This document shows, piece after piece, positions 18,973 to 30,591 of a DNA stretch of 64,000 bases. The position numbers were made by a program, and so were the translations under genes. Position 1 is the stretch's first letter, and the number at the start of each line of letters is the position of its first letter. This DNA comes from Bactericera cockerelli (Eukaryota; Arthropoda; Insecta; Hemiptera; Triozidae): assembly GCA_024516035.1 (NCBI GenBank), contig CM044959.1, positions 16,003,441-16,067,440 of the forward strand, in the 5' to 3' direction. The notes below the pieces were generated by a model that was given only the letters and a program-made list of their open reading frames with translations, searched no databases and had not been told where the DNA came from.

Positions 18973-19496
18973 ATTTAATTTAACAAAGTACCGATCCACA
19001 TTTAACAAAGTACCGATACTTATCACATCTTACGAGAGATCTCTTTGGTATAAATTGTTTATTTTCAATGATATCTACACTACAGATTGAGCTTTTCAAC
19101 AAAAGCACTGTACTTCGAAATGAACAAAGTTCTACTGAACATTCAAAATAAAATTCCAAAGTAACATCGTTTGTTAAAAACAACGGAATGGTAAGACAGG
19201 AGGGAGGCTATCTTAATGTGAAGTTAAAATAACTGAAATTCCATACCTTACCAAAGGGAATGCGATAGGTATGAAACCAGCACAGGGGATGAAGAAAGAG
19301 TTAGAGAGAGCTTCGGTATCAAGTTCTTTGAGTTAAGGATTTGTGGAGCGGGGAGCATTCCTTGGCGAAAGCACATCAAAGCGAAGATGAAATATTTCAA
19401 AAAGTTTAAAATAATATTTCAAATTTTATGAGGTATCCTTTTGCTTGCTTTAGATTTGTAAAATCTTGTTGTGCATCGCTCTAGTTAAATGCTGTC
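18973..19496. other. Intronic DNA, no recognised element
   Basis: Contains a short direct repeat (TTTAACAAAGTACCGATCC-like) near 18979-19015. Nothing else was recognised. Confidence 0.55.
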
Positions 19497-19700
19497 ATCA
19501 TCATCATCATAGAGTGGCGTCATCGTGAACGATGGTAGCCAGACAGTGGAGGAAAGCAGTTCTGCCACTGTCTTTACAAGGAGACTAATAATTGACAAGG
19601 GCCCCCAGACCCAAACCAATGCTGGTCTACTCCCTGTTTATAGTCTCCCAGCCAGACTGCTGGTCTACTCCCTCTTTAAAGTCCCCCAACCAGACTGTAG
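19497..19700. repeat. Rep-G copy
   Basis: It starts with a CAT trinucleotide run, then GTGGCGTCATCGTGAACGAT, GGTAGCCAGACAGTGG and a CCAGCCAGACTG end that is partly duplicated here. It is shared with 24058-24225, 41732-41940 and 52525-52619. The (CAT)n end suggests the microsatellite tail of a minus-strand retroposon. Confidence 0.7.
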
Positions 19701-19796
19701 AATGCTGTAGAATAATATACATGTTGTATGAAATTGAATCAGTATGAAACTAGCTATGACGAGGTGTCTATTTCCAGAAACCAGAATTTTTCTACC

Positions 19797-19858
19797 CTGC
19801 TGGGATTTGAACCCAGATCAATGTGCGTGCAAGCCTAGTACGCTACACCACTTTGACT
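19797..19858 (-). repeat. tRNA-like SINE head
   Basis: The minus strand shows an A-box-like GTGGTGTAGCGTACTAGG and a B box GGGTTCAAATCCC. It resembles the head at 61671-61747. It is not a complete tRNA gene, since the acceptor stem does not pair well. Confidence 0.55.
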
Positions 19859-20961
19859 CTGACAAAACGAAAAGATCACCAAACGAACTCAAATACAGAA
19901 AAGCCGAATAAACTTGCATCAATTTAAACGATTTTTTAAACACAAAACAAAATGAAATTTCAAATTTGAAAGCAATAAATCCCACAGATCTGTGATATCT
20001 GATAGGAAAAGTTTGCAACACATCCAGAGGCAATAAAATGATATCTAACAAGCTTCACAATATTCGAATAATAAAGAAAGTTTCTAAGCTTCAGTATCAT
20101 TGTTATTTGCCATTTAGTGGTCAAACTTTAAAGCCTGAGGTTGGGGGATGAAATCAAATTTCATAAGTTCTTGAATTTATTAAAATATTATGAGCTGTGG
20201 AGAAGTTCAAGAATTTCGATCCTGTTGTTGAAATTTAAGAGTGTTTCCTCAATGATGATAGTTTGATACTTGAAAAATAGAAATAATAATGAGACTTCTC
20301 AATTATGCTATCTAAATATAATTTACAAGTACTTTGATCCCCTAGACATTCCGATGGTGTATTTGTTTCTCTGCCGAAATTTTGACAGAATTGTGGAACT
20401 TTTTGCCACCTGAAAGTGCACATTTGAATATTTATAGCTACAGGTTTCGATTCTATAGGTCACCTGAATTTTGAACACACGTCTTTCTGTTTTCTAGTAA
20501 ACCCAACTCATTCAGGATCCCACCAAATCAACCAATCGTGTTAATGAAATCAAGAACAACCCACAATCCACTAGATTTCAACTTTTGGCACCCCACAAGA
20601 AACTACTCCTCTGTCCACATCACTATCCATGTTCCTTTCAGTGTGCTGATAGCAGATTAAAATCCTCCGGGTGTGGAAGAGGAGGGAAAGAAAGGACCAT
20701 TAAGGAGAATTTACACGTGTAAACAAAGCATAAGGATGTAAGGAAAGGATTGGAAAGGATAACGGCAGGATAAGGGCTCTCCTTGAACTGTAACGAATGG
20801 ATATTGCCTGCCCAGAAAACTAGCCATGGCGGCACGGGTTAAGGACGAGTTTTTCTCGTCCCGAAATAGAATACTCAGAGCAAGAGGACAGTCTGGAAAA
20901 AATCCAGTGCTGAACGAAGAATTTTTTTAAGAGAGTATACTGAGATAGAATGGTTTGGGTA
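19859..20961. other. Intronic DNA, no recognised element
   Basis: About 1.1 kb without a detectable repeat family or coding signal. Confidence 0.6.
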
Positions 20962-21172
20962 CATTATTATTATTATATTATAGTATACTTTATTAGGTAA
21001 GACAAAAATATATAGGTACAGTAAAATACAATGAAATTATAAAGAAAAAAAAAATATATTGAACAAAGAAACAACAAAAAAGATAATGAAGCTAATGTCC
21101 TACTTAAAAGGTGGGGTTATTGTTTGTGGCAATCTGCAATCTCTTCCACCCAACCCTTCAACCAACCTTTTA
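20962..21172 (-). repeat. LINE-F 3' end
   Basis: It has the same 3' terminal string as at 18068-18262, with a TTAT-rich terminus. Upstream on the minus strand the frame reads K-G-W-L-K-G-W-V-E-E-I-A, suggesting the last codons of a LINE ORF2. Confidence 0.75.
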
Positions 21173-21183
21173 CATTGAGCGAA

Positions 21184-21205
21184 GGGGGGGGGGGGGGGGG
21201 GGGGG
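21184..21205. repeat. Poly-G tract, 22 G
   Basis: Twenty-two consecutive G. It could form quadruplexes, and its length is likely unreliable in any assembly. Confidence 0.9.
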
Positions 21206-21397
21206 AGAGGGACGACCAAGCTTAGGAGGAGAGATAAAGTAGAGGAATATTTGAGATAGAAGGGTTGGAAGAGGGAAGATGCCTTAGACAGAAACTGGAA
21301 ATAAGTGGAGAACGTGTCTTCATGAAATCAAGACAGACCCCAACTAAGTTTGGAAAAGATAGAGTGAACAAAAAGAATGTATAGTGTAGGTATAGGT

Positions 21398-21735
21398 ACC
21401 AGCCTCCGTGGCGTAGTGGTTGTAACTACTGCCCGTAGTCCCGAGTCCAGAGTTTCGGAGTTCGACTCCCGGTTAGGGCAGAATTTTCGACGAAAATTCT
21501 ATTCCATCCAAACACGTGAGGCTGGCATTTCCGGCCCTACCCGGACTGGGTGAGGTTAATGTGGGTAGCTGGTACGATTCCCGCGAATGGAGAGTGAAAC
21601 CCCTGTCCTGACTACTTTAAATCAGGACGTACATCAGAAATAGAATCAACTGGTCAAAATATATCTAAATAGAGGTCTGTGTGATAATTGGTGCTTCTCG
21701 TGTGGAACTCAAACCAGTCTATAATAATTAATAGG
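21398..21735 (+). repeat. SINE-C, near full length
   Basis: The tRNA-like head CCAGCCTCCGTGGCGTAGTG has a B box GAGTTCGACTCCC. The body contains GGCATTTCCGGCCCTACCCG and an inverted pair around AACCCCTGTCCTGAC and ATCAGGACGT. It ends with CTCAAACCAGTCTATAATAA. The same layout is found inverted at 27822-28075, so this is a family about 330 bp long. Confidence 0.8.
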
Positions 21736-22129
21736 TATATAGGTAATAAATACTGAAACATATAGGTATCACCCTGATACAGCATGATATGATTGCTTTG
21801 TACAAGAGCCGCATGAGATAAGACCAAACCCATTTCTTCATGTTTTGTCTTGAGCTAATATCATCAATTGAAACTTTCTGTTCTCTACCCTTTTTCTCGA
21901 CGGAAAAAAATGAAAGCTCCGTTCACACAAGCTAATACTTATCAGTTATCAGACTAGGAAAGAGCATTTCTGCTTATTATTCTGCTACTAGAACTATACT
22001 AGACGGGGCTTGCCAGTGGCATAGGCCATTTTAAAAAATATAATTATGAAATTTATTATTAGATATTGAGGGGTGGAAAAATAATCATAATGAGATGTCA
22101 GACTTTAATTGCTGCTCTAAAATTTTAAC

Positions 22130-22236
22130 AAATACATAATGAATATAGGACACACAAATACATAATTAATGTGGGATACACAAATACACCATGAATATAG
22201 GATACACAAATACACATAATGAATATAAGATACACA
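22130..22236. repeat. Short tandem repeat, about 30-bp unit, 4 copies
   Basis: Imperfect units contain ATGAATATAGGATACACAAA. AT-rich and without coding meaning. The flanking intronic DNA at 21736-22129 and 22237-23245 holds only T-rich runs and an 18-bp palindrome at about 22986-23003. Confidence 0.8.
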
Positions 22237-23245
22237 GATGTTATGTTAACTGGTGCATGTTGTATGCAAACCAATCCTTTCTGCAGCCAACTTCATCTAA
22301 AGGTGACTGAAGGTAAAACTAGAACTATTCTCCTACGAGGCGTTACAGTGTGAACCAGCCTTTATCGTTATTTAAGCTGATTCCTTATCTATCGGCATAA
22401 ATAAAGTGTTAACGTACCTCTGTACTGCTCCTCAGAGAACCGTTACCGTATCAAATTTATTGAATTTAACCTTTGAATAGCGGCGGAACATATCATCACC
22501 TCCCTCCCAACCTCCTAGCCATACATGCTTCACACATGACTTTTATATCCTCTCAAAACACCCATTATATTCCTGAATAGCTAACACAGAATCTTCTCAT
22601 ATATTACAAATGCTCTTGTATATTAACCATAGCATTATCTTTATGGCATACAAACGTATCTAACGTATATTATAAGAGTTATACAAAGGTAATAACGGGC
22701 TTTTGTGGGAGCTGATAAAATCACTATCTCAAGTTGAAGTAGGCACATACCTACTACATATTTGATGTTATGCCCTATTCTATCGATAGCTTCTTGAAAT
22801 ATTATATGGAAATTTGGAATAATGGAATATTTATTATTGCAATAAAATATGGCTGCGTATTTTTTTTTTTTTTTTTTTTTTCTTCTAAAAAATAATGTTT
22901 CTATTTGCTACCCTCTGGAAAAATGTGATGATGTGTGTTTTTTAATCATATTTTTCTAATGTGTTTTCTATCGAAACAGCACTCGTACCTATATAGGTAC
23001 GTACCTATATAGCTATACGTACCTATATTATACTATTGAATGTCTTCAATACCACCCATATACCTACAACAATATTTTCATCAATTATTTCATATCCACC
23101 TCTGAACACGCATGAAGAATTTACATTTTCTCAACATGTAAATACAGGAGAGTTTCACAACTTTCTTGTTCAAATATTTATGTAAAAAGTCAAAAACTAA
23201 ACGGAAAATTTTCTTCTCAGAAAATACTTGCATCAGATATGTTTT

Positions 23246-23360
23246 TTCGCGATGCGATTACTGGGTATCAAAAGTACCCATCTATTTTTTTTTTTTTTTT
23301 TTTTCTTCTCAGAATTATTTCGCGATGCGATTACTGGGTATCAAAAGTACCCACCTATTT
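23246..23360. repeat. Direct duplication, about 74 bp
   Basis: CGCGATGCGATTACTGGGTA and the following CAAAAGTACCCA occur twice (about 23246 and 23321), each followed by a T tract. Small open frames over it are phase products of the duplication. Confidence 0.85.
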
Positions 23361-24057
23361 TTTTTACTTTTTTTTTCTCAGAATTATTTCTCAGACGACA
23401 AGCGTCTTCAGTAGCTCCTGTTTCATGGCTAGGAAATGAAGAAGTCCGTGAAACACTCATCTTTAAAAAAAAATCAGTCAGTGAACGCCAAATAAGAATT
23501 TCTTATCAAAGGTAATTTCCGCCCATTGAACCCTGTATTAGATCTTAATGAACTTTGATTTTGTTGAAACTTCCATGTGAGTTGTGTTTACGTATGAGAA
23601 GCTAGCAATACATTATGTACAGGTGGAATCTTACTCATATATCTCAAGTTATGCTCGGCTCGCCTCATTTAAAATGCACATAAATTAGGAAAACTCCTTC
23701 TTCTTTTCTTGACGCTAAAAATGCCATGGAAGCTATCTGAATTCTGAACACAAATATTACACAACAAAAGCGTTTCTTCGTGTGTTCTTAATGTGAAGGG
23801 AGAAGTCTTTACTCATGTTCTATATTGTTTTTTTATGGTTTTAATGAAAAATAAGTACCTAATTCTTTATCGCATACCGCCAAAAAAGCCAGCTTCATTT
23901 TGGCTCTCACAACTGAAATCTCACAACTACTAGTTTACGAGATCGATTCTTGCTGAACAAAAATTTCTGTTGAAATCATAGCAGGACTCTAGATTGTTTT
24001 ACTCTGGTAATGACTTCTTTTTTTCTCTCTTACAACACGACAGAACCAAAATAGTTT
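23361..24057. other. Intronic DNA, no recognised element
   Basis: No repeat family or coding signal recognised. Confidence 0.6.
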
Positions 24058-24225
24058 TCATCATCATCATAGGGTGGCGTCATCTTGAACCATGGTAGCC
24101 AGACAGTGGACGAATGACTCAGCACTTCTACCACTGTCTTTACAAGGCGGCTAATAATTGACAAGAGCCCCCAGAACCAAGCCAATGCTGGTCTCCTCCC
24201 TGTTTATAGTGCCCCAGCCAGACTC
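24058..24225. repeat. Rep-G copy
   Basis: Well preserved: the CAT run, GGTGGCGTCATC, GGTAGCCAGACAGTGG, CCACTGTCTTTACAAGG, then CCAATGCTGGTCTCCTCCC and CCAGCCAGACTC. Confidence 0.75.
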
Positions 24226-24661
24226 ATGTTCTCAAAAAGACCAAACAGCTAAGTAGGTACTCGTGCCTCCTGTTATATTTTTCATTCCAAAAAATATGCC
24301 CACCCCAGAATGATAAGCAAAATTGGAAAGCCACAGAGCCTGGTCACTTACGATAAATGCAAGCCTCACGACAGCCATATATCATACTTAAAATTATACC
24401 CCCTCCTGCTTTCTCTCTCTCTCCCCTCTTCCTAATCTTTCTCATCCCCCACCCTCCTAATCTCAAATTTAATAATGAGCTTTTTGAAAAGGCCAAAAAA
24501 GATGAATGCATGAGATAACGGACTGCCAAACTTTCAATTATGTGGAAGCTTTTGACAAACCGACAGTAAATTATTGAAATGACACGAGTCTAGTTGACTT
24601 CACACCACTCTTCTTAACCCACGGATTATATGTTTTTGAATTTGCAACTTTTCCCTTAGCT
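24226..24661. other. Intronic DNA, no recognised element
   Basis: Pyrimidine-rich near 24400-24450. Nothing else recognised. Confidence 0.6.
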
Positions 24662-24860
24662 TGTTATTATTATTATTTAACTTTTTATTAAAAGGACATA
24701 ATTATGTGTAAACAGGTAATGATGAAAATTTAGATTAATATGAACAAGAAAAAAAAAGATAAACAACATAGATAACATTAATAAAATAATTATATACAAA
24801 CGTCCTAACTAAAGGGCGGTGCTATTGCCTATGGCAATCTCTTCCACCCAACCTTTGTTC
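24662..24860 (-). repeat. LINE-F 3' end
   Basis: It has TTATTATTATT at its terminus and GGTGGAAGAGATTGCC on the minus strand, as in the other copies. Confidence 0.75.
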
Positions 24861-24987
24861 TCATCATATTGATTTTTCTTTAATCCTGTGAAATTTGCAT
24901 TTGTTAGGTACTGAGTAGTACTACTGAGATGTAATTATAATATGTATTACTTTTTCTTTTTTTTTATTACTTTTTCTGTGAAAAAAA

Positions 24988-25026
24988 GAGGGATCTAGAG
25001 GTACTTGAGGTACCTCTAGATCCCTC
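24988..25026. repeat. Perfect 17-bp hairpin, 5-nt loop
   Basis: The arms GAGGGATCTAGAGGTAC and the exact complement flank TTGAG. It is not followed by a T tract or by a CTRR end, so neither a polymerase III terminator nor a Helitron 3' end is supported. Confidence 0.85.
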
Positions 25027-25379
25027 ATGTGCAGACTTTTAGCTATGTAGGTTGTGATGGTTTCATTCAAAACAATTTGGACAAGCGGTCAATAGAATGA
25101 ATAAAATCTCTCTGCTTTCCTGTATCGAAAAATATCCTTCACTAGAGGTCCATTGTAAACTTTCGGAAAAGTGTATTCATCTTCTTTTTTCTGGACCACA
25201 AAGTACACGAGAAGAGAATTATATTCACCAATATTATGTACGAGTACAAGTATACATAAGTATGTATAACATATAATGTATGTTATGTAATAGATGTAAA
25301 TATCTGGTAAACATAATTCTATCAGAATCCATGCTCATGTTTACAATGACAGGATACAAGGAAAACTCAAAGCCTTATT

Positions 25380-26010
25380 ATCCTGTTGAAGATAAAAAGA
25401 AGATGAGGAGACCGGGAGGAGGAGAGGGAGAGAGGAGTGTAGGGAAGGATGAGGAAAAGGAGAAGAGGAAGAGAAGAAGGAGGAGTAGGAAAGTGAGAAG
25501 GAGGTAAGAGATAAGGAAGGATTAAAGAAATCGGTGCGGAGAAGGAGAAGAAAAGAGAATAGAAAAGAGTATAAAGAATAAGAGGACGAAGGAAGGTAAG
25601 ATTAGGGATGGGAAAGAATAGGAAGAGGATGAGGAAAAGGAGACATCTACGAGTATGGGGGAATAGGATGGGAAAGAAAAGGAGGAGGAGGAATAAGAGA
25701 CATCTAAAGGAGAAGAAAGATGGGAAAGAATAGGAGGAGAAAGAGAAAACATCGAAGGAATAATAAGGATAAGAAATAATAGGAAAAGAAGGAAAAGGAG
25801 ACATCTAAGGGAGAATAAGGATGGGAAATAACAGAAAAAGAAGGAAAAGGAGACATATAAGGGAGAATAAAGATAGGAAAGAATAAGAGGAGAAAAAGGA
25901 GACATCCAAAGCAGAATAAAGAGAGGAAAGAATAGGAGGAGGATAAAAAGGAGACATCTGAGGAAAAATAAGAATAAAAAAATAGGAGAAGGAGGAGTAT
26001 GATTTTGTTA
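25380..26010. repeat. Purine-rich (GA) minisatellite
   Basis: About 630 bp almost free of pyrimidines on the plus strand. From about 25640 a 51-53-bp period is visible, marked by GGAGACATCTAAGG-like strings at roughly 25637, 25687, 25745, 25797, 25849, 25900 and 25950. The long Ser/Phe/Leu-rich open frames on the minus strand are artefacts of this composition. Confidence 0.85.
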
Positions 26011-26211
26011 GACAAGAGAAAGCAAGGGGGGAACTGATTTCACATACATAACATCACTGAAAGAGAGGAAGGGAGAGAGCTTATCTTCATTCTTCCACTA
26101 CATTACATCCTTTCTACCACACGATGGAAACTTATATTTAATAAACAAAATATTTAGTTCAGGCTCTTCTGTATGGGGTCCTTGTTGTGACCTACATACA
26201 TATTTCTTAAA

Positions 26212-26359
26212 CCAACCTCAGTATTAGCTTGATGTAGCGAACTTTTAACCTGAAACTAGGAGGGATGTTCTACTAAATCTACTTTGAATCCAGGCCTTGA
26301 ACCACCGACCTTCAGGTTACAAGTCCGCCGAGTTATCGATCAAGCTACTGAGGTCGGTA
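26212..26359 (-). repeat. SINE-A copy (minus) next to a degraded plus-strand head
   Basis: 26270-26359 is a minus-strand SINE-A head with the B box (TTGAACCACCG in plus) and GATCAAGCTACTGAGGTCGG. 26212-26265 looks like a degraded head in the opposite direction, giving an inverted pair. Confidence 0.65.
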
Positions 26360-26370
26360 TTTTATTAGAG

Positions 26371-27457
26371 GATGTGCAACTGAATCGGTACATGCAAAAA
26401 CGACATCAATCACATTTTTTTGGAAAATGGGGTTTTTCATAGATTTTGGATCTCGGAAGGTAAACGCACGATTCTATATCAAAACCAAATCATTCTGCTG
26501 CTCCCTTCCTATATAAACACGTTTCTATAATTTTCGTTCCATGCAAGAACGACATAGATCCGGGATTGATGCGGTTCTTGCATGTAATCTGTAGAATTGG
26601 TGTATCCTGTCTGTGTGTGCGTGAACAGGATATCTCAAGAACGGTAAGAGCTAGAGACTTGAAATTTGGTATGAAAATCAATTTTATACACCAAACGTAC
26701 CACAAAACATTTAGTTGAAATTGGCCGCAAAATGCGGCCGCAGGGCTGCAAATATTGCCCGCAAGCGCCGCTTCTATGAATTGATTAAAGATACAAAAAA
26801 AGTTAGAGAACAACATTTTCTTAGTTTAAAAAAATAATAGGGGTCTCTTTATATCATTTTTTTGATATCTTGAACTTTTTAGACCTCGGTCCAAATTTAC
26901 CGGTATCTTGGGGGGGACCCGCTTTGACTAACTTTTCTTTAACTTTTTTATTATTCATCCAAATGGGGATTGTGACATATCAATCAAATCCAATGATTTT
27001 GATGTGCTGATTACGAATTTGGCATTGATTTGCAGCTGTTACCGTTGAGTCACGAGTGGCGGAGTTCAACTTCTTTTCGGGGATAAGGAAAGTCGTGTGA
27101 TGTTTACACGAGATTTCTTTTTATACATATAATTTTTATGATTCATATTTTTTTGTTTTTGTTTGAAATAACAATAAAATTCGAAGTGTACGTGTGTTAT
27201 TATTTATAATATTTTCGATATTTGCAAAAACAGCATCATTCCACGACCTTTGAACGGCTATTTCTTTGAAATGGCACTACATATCTGACCAAAAATTATA
27301 TAGAATGGTTTCTTTTGGCAAGTCCTTACGATTACATATTTTTTCTTTTTTTCTTGTGGACAAAGAATGAATAGGAAAGTTTTTTTTGATTTTCCAAAAG
27401 TTTACTCTTTTGGAATGATGTCGTTTTTGCATGTACCGATTCAACTATAACCTGCAC
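26371..27457. mobile_element. Putative non-autonomous DNA transposon with inverted ends
   Basis: A 28-bp perfect inverted repeat (TGAATCGGTACATGCAAAAA plus CGACATCA) lies at 26381-26408 and 27416-27443. Outside it both ends run toward GTGCA. Degenerate copies of the CATGCAAAAACGACATC motif lie inside near 26539, 26566 and 27222, as seen for subterminal transposase sites. There is no transposase ORF. The middle contains a segment (CTCAAGAACGGTAAGAGC, then GAGACTTGAAATTTGG) that recurs inverted at about 46318-46356. No target duplication was found, so the exact ends are uncertain. Confidence 0.6.
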
Positions 27458-27624
27458 TTTGATCATTATTAATAAATTATTGTCGCTAAGAAATGTTTTA
27501 TTATGGCCAAATTTTAATAAAAAAAAAAAAAAAAAAACGCTTGCATACGAGTCTGCAACCATTGGGACATTTTCATCTTTACTATTCAAGGTCTAAAACT
27601 TAACTGACCAAATTTCGTATTGAG

Positions 27625-27780
27625 CGCATGACACATACTTTTTCTCTTCTCTCTTTTTATAATTTAATATTTCGTTATTGTGCGCATGACACATACTTTT
27701 TCTCTTCTCTCTTTTTATAATTTAATATTTCGTTACATAATTTCGTTACATAATTTCGTCACATAATTTCGTTACATAAT
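27625..27780. repeat. Tandem duplication plus 13-bp array
   Basis: GCGCATGACACATACTTTTT and the following sequence occur twice, about 55 bp apart. Then come about four copies of CATAATTTCGTTA. Confidence 0.85.
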
Positions 27781-27821
27781 TTTGGTTATGTGCCAGAGCA
27801 AAGACATGAAAATGTCAAAAT

Positions 27822-28075
27822 TATTATTATTATAGACTGGTTGGAGTTCCACAAGAGAACGTCCTCATCTAAGATAGATAATCAATACAGGGGTTTTAGC
27901 CTCCATTAGCTGGGAATCGTACCAGCTACCCATATTAACATTAACCTCAACCAGCTTGGGTAAGGCCGGAAATGCCACCCTCACGTTTTCGACACGTGTC
28001 TGCCCTAACCGGAAATCGAACTCGGGATCTCTGGACTACGGACAGTAGTCACAACCACTACGCCACTGGACGTAG
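27822..28075 (-). repeat. SINE-C copy
   Basis: It carries the same 3' terminus (minus strand ...CCAACCAGTCTATAATAATA), the GGCATTTCCGGCC segment and a tRNA-like head with B box GAGTTCGATTTCC as at 21398-21735. An open frame through it reads T-G-N-R-T-R-D-L, a familiar artefact of SINE heads. Confidence 0.8.
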
Positions 28076-29390
28076 AACCAAAGGACGTATAATATTATGT
28101 TCGGAGTTACCCTCTTCACTACCCCTCATGAACCCAGCCCTGGTAATTCACCCCTTTCCTGTTGGTCTCAGCTTTCGTCCTCCGTCAGGTAGGATTTCCA
28201 GAATGTGTGTGAGACCAAATTCCAAATTGTGTTGTAAAGTTCTGCGGTTTTCGCTCTCTCACATAATTCCTCCTCGATCCTGCTTCTTTTACTTTGTTCT
28301 CAGAATAATTGAAATCAAACAATTCTCGACTAATGCAGGTCATTAATTGCCGAATCAGACGGGACAAAAGTTTGGTTGTTCAACATGTCGCTTGTTACTT
28401 TTGAATGTAACCTGATTCCTTGAATAGATGAATAGTCGTGTTATAATGGCTTTTGCTTTGTAACTTTGTATGTAATTAAGTGGACGTTTGGTCTTGATGC
28501 TTTCATCTAGGTAAAGTTCAAAATTCGAAACCTCATAGTACGCACCGTTTACTCTGGATACATAGAGAAATCCTCTGCTTCAAAAAGGGGGTTCATCTCT
28601 TTTCTCCTGATCTTGTTAAAAACATCCTATGGCTTCTTGGCACCAGGGTCCCAAAACGCCAAAGACTTTATTAAAATTGGCTCCAATTTTATAACGAAAT
28701 GTTTGTATGGATTTTTGCCCACTGTTTCAACTAGGTATTTTCTTCACATGTTTATTATTTTGATAAACTTTCATCCTTAACATACTAAGATAAAAACAAC
28801 ATTAAAAATTTATTTTTATATTAAATAAAAATTATATTTACTCGTATGTTGTTATTTAGAAAACTACTCTATATATTTCCCAAATTTCCCTCCCCTTAAC
28901 TCTTCTTACATTTCTCCCTCCTACTTTAGATGTCAAAAAAGCCTTCGAGTCAATGGAACGAAGGAAATTTTCACAAATTTAATAATCATAAATATTGCAA
29001 GAGATTTTAATCGTTTAATTGAGAAATTTTCACAGAAGACAATTTTATTTGGGGAGCCGAACAAACGACAAGGGAATCACATAGTGCTGTTATTATTATT
29101 ATTATATTGTTTCTGTGAAGTTTTGTTTGCTTTGTACAATTTAAAACATGAAAAATATTTTGGAGAACAAAAGAAACGCCAATTTCTATTCAGAATCTTT
29201 GCACCGTCTCGTCAATTGCTGAGTCTTCCGTGCCATTCGATACATTGATATGAATTTTCGCTATATTTCATTGTTTCACTTTATTCAACGTAGTCTACAG
29301 ATTTGTAACACATTATTAAGTACCTACATACTATGTACCTACATACTTAGGTACATAGTTATATTTAAATGAATTAGGATACATTTCGAC
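28076..29390. other. Intronic DNA, no recognised element
   Basis: 1.3 kb, AT-rich. No domain-bearing ORF and no repeat shared with the rest of the window that I could see. Confidence 0.6.
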
Positions 29391-29441
29391 TATCACAAAA
29401 CAAGGTGCCTGGTTCTCCAGGTACCTTAGTGTGATAGTATA
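29391..29441. repeat. Imperfect hairpin
   Basis: CTATCACA...AAGGTGCCTGG, then TTCT, then CCAGGTACCTT...GTGTGATAG. The arms are about 22 nt with a small asymmetric bulge. It lies just upstream of a poly(A)-tailed segment. Confidence 0.7.
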
Positions 29442-29542
29442 GTGCATACTCATGTTATTTTATTTTATTAATTTTTAAGTACTTTGTTATTTATTATGTT
29501 ATTGTTATTGTTATGAAATTATGTACAAATAAAGCACAATTC

Positions 29543-29578
<36 letters not shown>
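29442..29578 (+). repeat. Poly(A)-tailed retroposon 3' end
   Basis: AATAAA at 29528-29533 is followed after 14 nt by A31 (29548-29578). This is the hallmark of a reverse-transcribed, polyadenylated RNA inserted on the plus strand. The body upstream is not recognised and no flanking duplication was found. Confidence 0.7.
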
Positions 29579-29582
<4 letters not shown>

Positions 29583-30591
29583 GTTTTTTTTTTACCTTCA
29601 AAAAAACAGTTCATAATTTTTTCACACAATGATATTGTTGCATGTAAAATTATAATTATTATTATTGTTCAACCGCAAAGGTAAAATTCTTCTTTTAGGG
29701 TAAGAAAATTTAGACCATGTCTCACCCAGTCTCATTCGGCACGGTCTCAAATTACTCATGTAAAAAAATATTACAATTCAAAGTTGGTGGTGCTGTGGCG
29801 AAATGGAACCCACTCGGCACACAATTCTATTTTTTTTTTACTAGGCGGTACGCTGCACCATCTGTAGAAGCACTCGTGATAACGACTCCTTCATCAACTA
29901 TGCCTTTGTTCTTCTGGGGACAAAGTTTCTTTTTTCAGCTCCTCAAAATTAGCATGATATGATATGCATGTGCCCCATTCTCTAAAATACCTCAGAGGGC
30001 TTTTTAAAACGAGACTTTAACGTCGTTCGGAATGACAAAATAATCTTGGGAAAATATTTTCTGTTTGTCTTGTGCGGAGAATGAAAAGGAAACCACAATG
30101 AAATTTCACTAGTCAACCTTGAATCTATTGTTTGGAGAAATTTGTGGAACTTTATCAGATTGTTTTAGCTACCCACTGTTACGAGAATTTATGTCATTTT
30201 CATTTCTAATGCTCTCGAATTCAGTTTTTCTACTAACTCTACTCTCCTTCACGAAGGAGATTTTGACACTCGTCTACCTTTTAACTACTTTCTTGGCAAT
30301 AGGTATAAAGTATATTTATTTATAAATTAAACATAGAAAACAGGAGGTTATGAAACGTCCAGAAATACGAAGAAAAAAAAAAACGAAATCGGGCCAAAAA
30401 AAACTTTTTTTTTTTTTACAAAAACGATTTCTAATATTATTAGAAATTTTCTCGGAAGTAAAATCAATAATTAAATATGGGCATTCCCACACCATCTTTA
30501 TAAGGAAGAGCCATCACTATTTTCTGGATCCTGTGAGCCTCAGCAATGTTGCTCTAATGATCAAATATTGCTCCTGAGTCTTCAAACTTGC
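29579..30591. other. Intronic DNA, no recognised element
   Basis: AT-rich with T and A runs. A string TCTAATATTATTAGAAATTT near 30429 has a near copy at about 50762, followed in both by CTCGGAAGTAAAA, so a small dispersed repeat is present. Confidence 0.5.

Noticed and set aside
21398..21480. Candidate tRNA gene
   Set aside because: A and B boxes are present, but the head is followed by a body shared with other SINE-C copies, so it is a SINE.
24988..25026. Helitron 3' end or polymerase III terminator hairpin
   Set aside because: There is no CTRR terminus after the stem and no T run.
25367..26015. Ser/Phe/Leu-rich minus-strand frames of 100-145 codons
   Set aside because: They follow from the purine-only composition of the plus strand. 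No domain, no splice sites, and several frames are open at once.
27972..28346. 124-codon plus-strand frame with T-G-N-R-T-R-D-L
   Set aside because: Its first half is a SINE-C head in antisense, a common false gene signal in repeat-rich animal genomes.
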